Of a DNA stretch of 64,000 bases, positions 1 to 7,680 are shown one piece after another (position 1 is the first letter of the stretch; the number at the start of each line of letters is the position of its first letter). This stretch comes from CAWDMN01 sp963803155. Lineage in GTDB: Bacteria > Acidobacteriota > Terriglobia > Versatilivoradales > Versatilivoraceae. The notes under the pieces were generated by a model. That model was given only the letters and a program-made list of their open reading frames with translations. It did not search any database and had not been told where the DNA came from. Position numbers and translations under genes: made by a program. The stretch lies in contig CAWDMN010000036.1 of the NCBI GenBank assembly GCA_963803155.1, positions 186,001 through 250,000 on the forward strand. The letters run 5' to 3'.

Positions 1-980
1 CCCCGTGATCGTCGTTCCCAGAAAAATGGACGAGCGGAGAGATTTACTGCCCCTCCGGCCGGAGTGTACTTGATGGCATTCTCCAAAAGACTCAGTAGAA
101 CCTGATTAATCCGCTCTCGATCATATTTGAAGCGGGGGATTTCCGGGTCCAGTTGGACCTCCAGTTGTAAATTCTTGTGGCGGCAATTTTCTTCCACTTG
201 AGTTAACAGATGACCAATCGATTCAACAAAATCATTTTCCTGGTAAACCAGTTCAAATCGTCCAGCCTCCATCCGGGAAAAATCCAGCAAGGAATTCACA
301 ATACGATTGAGACGCACGCAATTTTGTTCCGACTCCAGCAAAATCTCCCGCTGTTGGGTGGACAATTGTCCGAGCCGTTCGTCCAAAAGAATACGATGAT
401 ACCCCTTGATTACCGTGATTGGGGTCTTCAATTCGTGAGTGGCCAATGAGATAAAATTGTTTTTCTTCTTGCTCAGATCCTGCAATTGGGCATAGGCCAT
501 TGAGAGTTCTTGATAGGTTAGTTTCTGCTCGATGGATGCATCTTTTTGCTGTCGAACCAGGTGGTCAATGCGTTCGTGGACTTGATGAAGCTCTTTTTCC
601 AGTGCCTCAATTTTCTCTTCCCGCTTTCCCATGCGGCAAATGTACTTTACGATCATCTCCAATTGGATCGGATTCACCGGATTGAATAGGTAAAAATCAG
701 CCCCCAATTCTTCAACCGCCCGCAATTCTGCCGTAGAACCGTCCCCAATAAATACTATGGCCGGAGGGCAGGAAGAGGACTTGATGTCCGCCAATGAAAT
801 CCACCAGCGCGGAGGAAATCCATCGATTCCGGCAAAAAGTACATCAAAATCGCTGGCACTCAGAATTTGCTCCAAATTGTCTTCCCCAGAGAAGGCAAAA
901 ATCTCTAAAGGGGAACCGGCATAAATTCCAGCCAAATGGCCACGGACTGTGTCACAACAATCTATCAGGATGATTTTCAT
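1..980 (-). CDS. Sensor histidine kinase with degenerate receiver domain (3' part cut by window edge)
   Basis: Reading leftward from an ATG at 980, an open frame runs off the window, giving about 326 residues. Residues 1-125 resemble a CheY-like receiver (IILID at 3-7). The usual phosphoacceptor position, five residues after D46, is G51, and the conserved lysine before the last strand is replaced (LFNPVNP), so phosphorylation is doubtful. A coiled-coil-like linker follows at about 130-165. The HisKA H-box is SLATHELKTPITVIKGY with H182 as the presumed phosphorylated histidine. Near the edge is an N-box (LLSLLENAIKYTP), so the ATPase domain continues outside. There is no transmembrane segment in the visible part, so it is probably cytoplasmic. 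No strong Shine-Dalgarno was seen before the ATG. Kinase identity is certain; partner and stimulus are unknown. Confidence 0.85.
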   Translation of the reverse strand, partial: MKIILIDCCDTVRGHLAGIYAGSPLEIFAFSGEDNLEQILSASDFDVLFAGIDGFPPRWWISLADIKSSSCPPAIVFIGDGSTAELRAVEELGADFYLFNPVNPIQLEMIVKYICRMGKREEKIEALEKELHQVHERIDHLVRQQKDASIEQKLTYQELSMAYAQLQDLSKKKNNFISLATHELKTPITVIKGYHRILLDERLGQLSTQQREILLESEQNCVRLNRIVNSLLDFSRMEAGRFELVYQENDFVESIGHLLTQVEENCRHKNLQLEVQLDPEIPRFKYDRERINQVLLSLLENAIKYTPAGGAVNLSARPFFWERRSR

Positions 981-1346
981 TTGTATTCAATTGGAATCTC
1001 TGACCAGCAGGGAAATTTATAATTCGAATCCATTTTCCTCATGATACACGTTAATGAAAAAAAAGGGAGGGTTTGAAAAAAAAACCGTATTCCACGCCTT
1101 GCCTCGATTTGGGGCGACTCGGCCTTTGATCCAAGACAAGCAAATGATTTGGCTCAAAATAGCGAATCCGAGTGATTTTAAAATTCTACCTCCGTAATGA
1201 CAACATAAATTCGTTAGTCGTATCGACGTTTTACCGCCTGCGTGGAATTGCCGCCACCCTTTTTTGTTTGATATTGAAGACAAAATCAAATAGACTTTGG
1301 TATTGGTGACTGGCATTCGTCAAATTCGCTAGTCTGGAGGAAGAGT
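981..1346. other. Intergenic region between kinase and tatA
   Basis: This is the upstream region of both the minus-strand kinase and the plus-strand tatA-like gene, so it should hold divergent promoters. I could not identify convincing -35/-10 pairs. It has several A-rich runs near 1050-1085. The only clear signal is GGAGG at 1336-1340 serving the tatA start. Confidence 0.4.
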
Positions 1347-1514
1347 ATGTTAGGTCGGCTAGGTCCAATGGAGCTAATAATTATTCTAATCATAGTTTTT
1401 TTTCTCTTCGGTGCGAAACGGCTTCCTGAAATCGGGAAAGGCATCGGTGAAGGGATTAAAAATTTCAAAGGGGCGATGAAGCACGAAGAAGAGAAGCAAA
1501 AAGAAAAAGATTAA
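1347..1514 (+). CDS. tatA: TatA-family twin-arginine translocase subunit (55 aa)
   Basis: This short gene encodes a 55-residue TatA-like protein, the pore-forming component of the Tat export system in the inner membrane. Residues 9-23 form the single transmembrane helix, followed by the hallmark FGAKRLPEIGKGIGEGIKNF hinge and amphipathic helix, then a charged lysine/glutamate tail. The ATG at 1347 is supported by GGAGG at 1336-1340, six bases upstream. It is very similar to the TatA at 23414, which suggests a recent duplication or exchange. No tatC lies nearby, so it is an orphan tatA. The length is at the short end for the family but includes all functional parts. Confidence 0.9.
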   Translation: MLGRLGPMELIIILIIVFFLFGAKRLPEIGKGIGEGIKNFKGAMKHEEEKQKEKD

Positions 1515-1600
1515 CCTCGAAATTTCTCCTCAAATCTGGCTCTAATTGCTGTATTTTTTCATGTATCGGCCCACCCTTAACAAAACCCGATTAACACCCC

Positions 1601-3367
1601 TTAGAGCCCTTCGTTTTTTAGCACTAATACTGTTCGATCGTCCGGATTGCCACTTCCCAAAGTGAATTTTTCAATTTGGGTCAAGATTTTTTCGGTCAAT
1701 TTCCCTGCCTCCAAATGACAATTTGAGGCTGCCACCTGTTTTAATCGTTCAAAGCCAAACTCTTCCCCGCCAAGGTCTCGGGACTCGAGCAGTCCATCTG
1801 TATAAAAGACCACGACATCGTGTGGTTCTAAGATAATCTCCTGTTCCCGGTATTCTGCCTTGTCGAACATTCCCAGAGGAAAACCTTCCACCTGCAAAAA
1901 CTCCCCCGTCCCATTCCGGCATAGGAGGGGAGGCGGGGCACCGGAATTAGAGAGCCGCAAAGTGGACGTATTGGCATCGAACGTGGCAAAACAGAGGGTC
2001 ATAAAACGTCCCTCAATGGCTCTCTGGCGCAGGGAGTGGTTCACCAGCCGCAGCATTTCCGCAGGAGGATGTTTCCTTTGTGCCCGGGTTCGTAAAATAC
2101 CACTTACCAACGCTCCATAAAGAGCTGCCGCCGCCCCTTTGCCTGCCACGTCCCCAATCGTAAGAGCCAAGATTTGATCCTCATACTGAAAAAAATCATA
2201 CAAGTCCCCTCCAAGAATCCGGGCCGGTCGATAGGCCGCGCTCAATTGTACTCCCGTCAATTCTGGGAAACGGTCAGGAATCAAGCTTGACTGAACCTCC
2301 CGTGCAATCTTTAATTCTCGATCCAATCGGCCTTCCGCTGCCACCACCCGTTCATAGAGACGCGCATTTTCAATGGCAATGGCAACCTGTCCTGCCAATA
2401 AATCCAATGATTGCTCATGCAGCGCAGTGAAATAATTCAAGTGAGGGCTCTGCAAATCAAAAACCCCGATGACTTTCTCTTTGTAAATCAAAGGGACGAC
2501 CATTTCGGATCGGGTCTCCTGCACCACCGCCGTATATCGCGAGTCCTGGCTGACATCATTGATCACTAAGGTTCTTTTTCTGGCCACTGCGGTCCCGATT
2601 AGCCCTTTGTTCAGAGGAATCTTGCTCTTCTCCACGGCATCCCGGTTAAACTTGACTGAAAGATAATTTCGCAAAATTTGTTCCGCTTCATCTACCAGCA
2701 TGATCGAGAATATGTCGTATTCCATGACTCGATGAAGGTTCTCAGCTACTTTTTTGAGAAGCTGATCCAAATCAAGAATAGACACAATTTCCTGACCGAC
2801 CTCATGCAAGGTGGTCATCATCTCATTTTTGGCTTTCAAATTCTCATAAAGGTAAGAATTATCGATGGCGACCGCCAATTGTGTAGCAATCAACATCAGC
2901 GGCTTCTGATGCTCGGAACGGAAGTAGTCTTGTTGCTGGCTTTGAATATCGAGTACGCCAACGATTCGGTCGCGAGAAATCAACGGAATTGCCATTTCGG
3001 AGCGGACTCCCTCGACTACCTTAATGTAGCGAGGATCCCTGGTTACATCGGCCACTCGGACCGCCTCACGCAAGAGGGCCGCAGCCCCCGTAAGACCTTC
3101 TCCAAATTTTATTCGACGGCAGGCAATTTCCCGTGGAGATCCGATGCTATAACGAAGAGTCAGCAGCTTCTGCTCTTCATCCGCCAGCAGGATGGAGATT
3201 ATCTGGTAGTCCACGAGTTGCCGGGCCAGATGTGCAATCCGGTCTAGCAATTCGTCCAAAGGCAAAAGCGCGTTGATCTCATGGCCAATCTCCATCATTG
3301 TGGCCAAAAATTTTTCGTCCCCGTCTTCCGTCCCCAAATGGAAGCCACGGAATCCCTCCATTTCCAC
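1601..3367 (-). CDS. GAF-GAF-SpoIIE-type PP2C phosphatase (RsbU-like)
   Basis: A 588-residue soluble signalling phosphatase. Two GAF domains occupy about residues 30-175 and 200-342; each ends in the typical AVAID or AIAIE helix. A short coiled-coil linker leads to a SpoIIE/RsbU PP2C domain at about 350-588. Metal-binding signatures are GGDLYD at 386-391, GDVAGKG at 405-411, D524 in YTDG and D576-D577 near the C-terminus. Such proteins dephosphorylate anti-sigma-factor antagonists after small-molecule sensing by GAF; that role is inferred. The start is GTG at 3367, with AGGAGGT at 3375-3381 seven bases upstream inside the deoC end. Only three bases separate it from the deoC stop, so it is the last gene of an hpt-deoC-phosphatase operon. 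An internal ATG at 3361 is the alternative start. Confidence 0.9.
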   Translation of the reverse strand: MEMEGFRGFHLGTEDGDEKFLATMMEIGHEINALLPLDELLDRIAHLARQLVDYQIISILLADEEQKLLTLRYSIGSPREIACRRIKFGEGLTGAAALLREAVRVADVTRDPRYIKVVEGVRSEMAIPLISRDRIVGVLDIQSQQQDYFRSEHQKPLMLIATQLAVAIDNSYLYENLKAKNEMMTTLHEVGQEIVSILDLDQLLKKVAENLHRVMEYDIFSIMLVDEAEQILRNYLSVKFNRDAVEKSKIPLNKGLIGTAVARKRTLVINDVSQDSRYTAVVQETRSEMVVPLIYKEKVIGVFDLQSPHLNYFTALHEQSLDLLAGQVAIAIENARLYERVVAAEGRLDRELKIAREVQSSLIPDRFPELTGVQLSAAYRPARILGGDLYDFFQYEDQILALTIGDVAGKGAAAALYGALVSGILRTRAQRKHPPAEMLRLVNHSLRQRAIEGRFMTLCFATFDANTSTLRLSNSGAPPPLLCRNGTGEFLQVEGFPLGMFDKAEYREQEIILEPHDVVVFYTDGLLESRDLGGEEFGFERLKQVAASNCHLEAGKLTEKILTQIEKFTLGSGNPDDRTVLVLKNEGL

Positions 3368-3370
3368 TTG

Positions 3371-4057
3371 TCATACCTCCTCGATCGCCCCTGCGGCTTC
3401 CTGCAATATTTTGACTCCTGAGCTCGTACCTATGCGATTGGCTCCCGCTTCCACCATGCTTTTGAAGGCCGCCCAATCCCGAATTCCTCCGGCAGCCTTG
3501 ACTCCTATAGTGCCACCCACCACTCGGCGCATCAGAGCGACATCTTCACTCCTTGCTCCCGCGGGACCAAAACCCGTGGAAGTTTTCACGAAATCCGCTC
3601 CCAAATCCCTGATAATCTCACACACCGTAATTTTCTCGTCCTGCGTCAAGTAAGCCGTCTCAATAATGACTTTGAGCAACGCTCCACCGGAGCGGCAGAC
3701 CCGCAGAACCGTAGCTACATCCCGCGCAACCAGCTGATGGCGGTGGTCCTTGACGGCTCCAATATTGATGACCATATCCACTTCATGCGCCCCTTGGCGA
3801 ATCGTCAATTCTGCTTCATGGGCCTTGGCCTCCGGAAATGTGGCGCCCAGAGGAAACCCAGCAACCGTGCAGAGGCAAACCCCGCTTCCCCGCAAACAGG
3901 CAGCGGCCAATGGGACCCATCCCGGATTGAGACAGATTGCGAAAAAGGAGTAGTTTCGCGCTTCATCACAAAGGCGGCGGATATCCGCGTCGGTGGCATC
4001 AGCTCTGAGGAGAGTATGATCAATCATGGCTTTCACGGACTCAAGTGTCATTTTCAA
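3371..4057 (-). CDS. deoC: Deoxyribose-phosphate aldolase
   Basis: DeoC (228 aa) cleaves 2-deoxy-D-ribose 5-phosphate to glyceraldehyde 3-phosphate and acetaldehyde in nucleoside catabolism. The TIM-barrel class I aldolase signatures are present: D94 in EVDMVINIGA, the Schiff-base lysine K158 in ADFVKTSTGF, and the second catalytic lysine K187 in GVKAAGGIR. The length matches the short bacterial DeoC type (about 220 aa). Its start overlaps the last 17 bases of hpt, and the phosphatase gene starts three bases after its stop, so translation is probably coupled across all three. MKM at the N-terminus leaves a small choice between ATG at 4057 and at 4051. Confidence 0.96.
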   Translation of the reverse strand: MKMTLESVKAMIDHTLLRADATDADIRRLCDEARNYSFFAICLNPGWVPLAAACLRGSGVCLCTVAGFPLGATFPEAKAHEAELTIRQGAHEVDMVINIGAVKDHRHQLVARDVATVLRVCRSGGALLKVIIETAYLTQDEKITVCEIIRDLGADFVKTSTGFGPAGARSEDVALMRRVVGGTIGVKAAGGIRDWAAFKSMVEAGANRIGTSSGVKILQEAAGAIEEV

Positions 4058-4571
4058 TCACTCCAATAAAGGGGAGATGGCGATATTTTTCGGCATAATC
4101 CAATCCATAGCCCACCACAAACAAGTCAGGAATTTCAAATCCAATATATGCGGCTTCAACGGGCTTGATCCGGCGGGATGGTTTGCTGAGGAGCGTTACC
4201 ATTTCCAGCGAACGGGGGCATCGGGCCCTCAGATTCCGGAACAAGTAATCCAAGGTGAGCCCGGTGTCAAGAATATCTTCGACAATTAACACGTCTCGAT
4301 CTTGCAGGCTGGAATCAAGATCTTTGGTGATTTTTACTTCGCCGCTGCTCTGTATCTTCGCTCCATAGCTGGAGACAGCCATGAAATCTAAACTGACATC
4401 AAGCTCCAATTGCCTCATCAAATCCGCCAGAAAAATACAGGCGCCCTTCAAAATACAAATCAAATGAAGAGACCGCCCCTGATAATCCGCCGATATCTGG
4501 TTGGCAAGTTCTTGAATCCGCCGCTGAATTTTTCCCTCATCCAACAAAACCCGCATTTTGTCCGAACGCAT
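4041..4571 (-). CDS. hpt: Hypoxanthine phosphoribosyltransferase
   Basis: A 176-residue 6-oxopurine phosphoribosyltransferase that converts hypoxanthine or guanine plus PRPP to IMP or GMP (purine salvage, cytosol). The class I PRTase PRPP-binding motif VLIVEDILDTGLTL (about residues 94-107) has the acidic pair E98-D99. CILKGACIFLADL is the PPi-binding loop, SSYG the flexible-loop start, and a VGYGLDY motif lies near the C-terminus, all typical of bacterial Hpt. The length is standard. It is the first gene of the overlapping hpt-deoC-PP2C unit, linking base salvage with deoxyribose breakdown. The ATG at 4571 has a weak GGAG about 13 bases upstream; an ATG five codons on (4556) is possible. Confidence 0.95.
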   Translation of the reverse strand: MRSDKMRVLLDEGKIQRRIQELANQISADYQGRSLHLICILKGACIFLADLMRQLELDVSLDFMAVSSYGAKIQSSGEVKITKDLDSSLQDRDVLIVEDILDTGLTLDYLFRNLRARCPRSLEMVTLLSKPSRRIKPVEAAYIGFEIPDLFVVGYGLDYAEKYRHLPFIGVIENDT

Positions 4572-4690
4572 CTTCCGACAACTCCATCTTAATTGGGGTC
4601 AAATACTATTTCGCGGGAAAAAGCCGGTGAACCGATATAGAGAAAAATCAGACGGCGGCGTGGAAGAAGAAGGGCCATTTCCTCTTAAGC

Positions 4691-5914
4691 CTAAGGATAA
4701 AGCAGATACTTCTCTCTCTGGTCCAGGAACTTGCGCAAAGGCGCATGCCACTCCCCCGAAATAATTTCCCAAGATTCGCCCGAATCGATGGCAAGCCTGG
4801 TCACTCCATTTCCAACCAAGCGATCAAAGTGTTTCCCCTGCCAGCTGAATTCTCGAGGATACCTCTGGCGCAAAACCAACAAAATTTTCAATCCCATTTG
4901 TACGGGAGAAAATACATTTCGGTCGATAACGTGGATTTGCACTCCTTGGCAGTTTTCGCCACGAAACTTCGAAAAATTGGGAGAAAAAATGACGGGACGA
5001 AAACGGACGCCCGGCAATCCCAGCGCATTCAGCTGGTCTGCCAGATGTGGCCCATCGATCCAAGGCGCGCCCAAAAATTCAAATGGCTTCGCGGTTCCGC
5101 GTCCTTCTGAAACGTTGGTCCCCTCCAAAAAGCATGTCCCGGAATAAATCAGCGCAAACTCCAGCGTTGGCAGGTTGGGAGAGGGGGGCACCCAAGATAG
5201 TCCCGTTTCATCATACCATTGACGCCGATGCCAATTCTTCATCCGGACTACCTTGAGCTGCAAATTCAGCTGAAAATGGTCTCTTATCCACATCGCCAAT
5301 TCTCCTGAAGTCAAACCGTAGCGGACGGGAATAGGGAGTGGACCGACCATCGACTGAAATTGTTCGTCCAAAATGTTTCCTTCCACTTGTACGCCATTGA
5401 GAGGAGCAGGCCGATCCAGAACCAGTAGAGGCACATGATTCGCGGCCGCGGCTTTCATGCACTCAGACAAAGTCGCAATGTAAGTGTAGAAGCGCAATCC
5501 CACGTCCTGAATGTCATAGAGCAAAACATCTATCCCCTGGAGCATTTCCGCCGTGGGCTGGACATTTTTTCCATAGAGGCTGTAAACAGGCAGTCCCGTC
5601 GAAGGATCTGTGCTGGTTTCCACTTTGTCGCCAGCTTGTTCTACTCCGCGGATTCCATGTTCGGGAGCAAAGAGCGCCACTAGGTGGAGAGCTTTCACTT
5701 TTTTTAGCAGATCCACATCATGGCACAAATTCCGATCTACCCCCGTCTGGTTTGTGATCAATCCAATCTTTTTGCCCTTTAGGAAGGCAGCCTCAGCTTG
5801 AATCAATACTTCTATGCCAGGGATTACCGGAGTAAAATTCCTATTCGCAGCTTTCGCCGAAGCACTCATGAAAAATGGAATTAATGAAAGGAGACAAATA
5901 TTTTGAAAATGCAT
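4691..5914 (-). CDS. DUF1343 / NamZ-like exo-beta-N-acetylmuramidase
   Basis: A 407-residue exported protein. Residues 1-22 are a signal peptide (hydrophobic core ICLLSLIPFFMSASAKA). The mature part matches the DUF1343 family, whose Bacillus member NamZ is a peptidoglycan exo-beta-N-acetylmuramidase that releases terminal MurNAc. Visible family signatures are GLITNQTG (51-58), FAPEHGIRG (E85-H86), LLYDIQDVGLRFYTY, VLDRPAPLNG and EGTNVSEGRGT. It is therefore probably involved in cell-wall recycling or in scavenging wall sugars. It is divergent from the M24 peptidase gene, 130 bp away. No NagZ- or AmiE-like partner is adjacent, unlike some Bacillus NamZ loci. The family call is secure; the activity is by homology. 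Confidence 0.9.
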   Translation of the reverse strand: MHFQNICLLSLIPFFMSASAKAANRNFTPVIPGIEVLIQAEAAFLKGKKIGLITNQTGVDRNLCHDVDLLKKVKALHLVALFAPEHGIRGVEQAGDKVETSTDPSTGLPVYSLYGKNVQPTAEMLQGIDVLLYDIQDVGLRFYTYIATLSECMKAAAANHVPLLVLDRPAPLNGVQVEGNILDEQFQSMVGPLPIPVRYGLTSGELAMWIRDHFQLNLQLKVVRMKNWHRRQWYDETGLSWVPPSPNLPTLEFALIYSGTCFLEGTNVSEGRGTAKPFEFLGAPWIDGPHLADQLNALGLPGVRFRPVIFSPNFSKFRGENCQGVQIHVIDRNVFSPVQMGLKILLVLRQRYPREFSWQGKHFDRLVGNGVTRLAIDSGESWEIISGEWHAPLRKFLDQREKYLLYP

Positions 5915-6044
5915 GAGGAGATCCTAAAACCATCCGGAATTGTTAGAATACACCAATTCAATATTATTTGGTATGATCCTCCCTGTTATTCCAGGAATAT
6001 GTTGAGGATGCCCATAATTTCAACTGACCCCGCGGGAGAAAAAA

Positions 6045-7217
6045 ATGAAAAAATTGGCCGAAATCCAGGAACAACTAAGGAATCAACGTTTGGATGGATG
6101 GCTGCTATATGACTTTCAAAACCTAAATCCCATTTCAAAGAAGATTCTGGGATTGCAGGGAAATTTGTTGACCAGACGCTGGTTTTGTTGGATCCCAAGT
6201 TCAGGTCAGCCGGAAATCCTTTGTCATCTCATTGAGAAGCACTCCTTCACATCGTTGGGAGCTGCGCTGAGAACCTTTAAATCCTGGGAAGAAATGTTGA
6301 AACAGTTGGAAAATTTGCTGGCTGGAAATTCCAAAATTGCCATGGAGTATTCGCCCAAATGCTCGATTCCCTATATCTCACGCGTGGATGGAGGAACGCT
6401 TGAAATCCTGGCCGCATTGGGTAAAGAGGTGGTCTCTTCTGCTAATCTGGTGCAGTATTTCGAAGCTCGCTGGAATGCTCAACAATTGGATAGCCATCTG
6501 AGGGCCAGTGCCCTTCTCATGGAGACGTTGCAGTCCACATTTGCATTGATCCGGGAAAATCTTCGGAACGGGCAACCGATGACGGAGGTCACCCTGCAGC
6601 AATTTATGATGCAGGAATTTCTTAAAAGAAAGGTGACTACTTTTTCTCCACCCATTGTGGCAGTCAATGCAAATAGCGGCAATCCACACTATGAACCCTC
6701 GCCGAAACACAGTTCTTCCGTCAAGACCAACGACATACTCCTGATTGATTGGTGGGGAAGAATAGATGAACCGGGATCCGTTTACGCAGATTACACATGG
6801 ATGGGTTTCCTCGGAGAGTCTATCCCAAATCACCTGCAAAATGTATGGACTATTGTAAGGAATTCTCGCGATGCTGCCTTGGAGTTCATTCAAAAGAATT
6901 ATCCCACAACTTCATTGTATGGCTGGCAAATCGATGATGTGGCTCGAAGTGTCATCACAAAAGCTGGATATGGCGAATTCTTCATCCACCGAACCGGGCA
7001 CAATATTGGGGAACAAGACCATGGAAACGGAGCGAACCTGGACAATTTTGAAACCCATGACTTGAGGGAATTGCTCCCCCAAACTTGCTTTTCTATTGAG
7101 CCAGGAATTTATCTGCTTGAATTTGGCGTGCGCAGCGAAATTAATGTCTATTTGGGTGCGGATAAAATAATTCCAACAGGCAATCCGGTCCAAAAAGAGA
7201 TTGAACGGCTCTTCTAG
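6045..7217 (+). CDS. M24 family metallopeptidase (Xaa-Pro aminopeptidase-like)
   Basis: A 390-residue pita-bread fold peptidase, probably cytosolic (no signal peptide). An N-terminal creatinase/prolidase-type domain covers about 1-135, then the M24 catalytic domain. All five dinuclear-metal ligands can be placed: D235 (LLIDWWG), D249 (VYADYTW), H319 (RTGHNIG), E352 (SIEPGIY) and E365 (RSEINVY). This is consistent with an active aminopeptidase P or prolidase acting on peptides with proline at position 2. The start ATG at 6045 follows a GGGAG sequence. It is transcribed divergently from the NamZ-like gene and is monocistronic. The WW after the first aspartate is a small departure from the common G or F at this site. 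Confidence 0.93.
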   Translation: MKKLAEIQEQLRNQRLDGWLLYDFQNLNPISKKILGLQGNLLTRRWFCWIPSSGQPEILCHLIEKHSFTSLGAALRTFKSWEEMLKQLENLLAGNSKIAMEYSPKCSIPYISRVDGGTLEILAALGKEVVSSANLVQYFEARWNAQQLDSHLRASALLMETLQSTFALIRENLRNGQPMTEVTLQQFMMQEFLKRKVTTFSPPIVAVNANSGNPHYEPSPKHSSSVKTNDILLIDWWGRIDEPGSVYADYTWMGFLGESIPNHLQNVWTIVRNSRDAALEFIQKNYPTTSLYGWQIDDVARSVITKAGYGEFFIHRTGHNIGEQDHGNGANLDNFETHDLRELLPQTCFSIEPGIYLLEFGVRSEINVYLGADKIIPTGNPVQKEIERLF

Positions 7218-7680
7218 AATCTTTCGTGGCTGGAAATATTGTAGGTCTGAGCATCAATCCAAGTGGCACGAAAATGTATTGCGATTATTGTGACAAGGAT
7301 TGGCTCTAGACAGCGAACAAGGAGTGAGTTGGGAGGAATTGGTGCCACACCTTGTTCGCATCTGCTCTCGCCCTATGTTTTGGAAGGATGAACTTAAGCA
7401 CATTATGTCCATGCAATCAGAAAAAGTCCTTACAGAACTCTGACAAATTTCTTTTTTCAGATGAAAAGGGGCGAAGCGGACCTTCTGATTGCAATGTAAC
7501 CTAATCTTTAAATGGTTTGGCTTTTTTTCTTATTGGTCCCATTACCCCTTTTATCTGGAATTTGCTTTTCAATTTCCCCAATAAATAAATCCATTGCGCT
7601 CATCAAATATCTCTTGAAAGTAAGGATAGGAAATCAATTCAAATAGTAAGATTAAATCTATTGGGGGAAATGGTTTACTG
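7218..7680. other. 463-bp intergenic region with an imperfect inverted repeat
   Basis: No convincing coding frame. It contains GCAATCAGAA at 7413-7422 matched by its reverse complement TTCTGATTGC at 7483-7492. GTCC (7426-7429) and GGAC (7478-7481) extend the pairing inside, with a loop of about 50 bases. It could be a structured 5' leader, a decayed element end or a regulatory site for the CadC-like gene that follows at 7681. No terminator with a T-tract was seen after the M24 gene. Confidence 0.4.
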
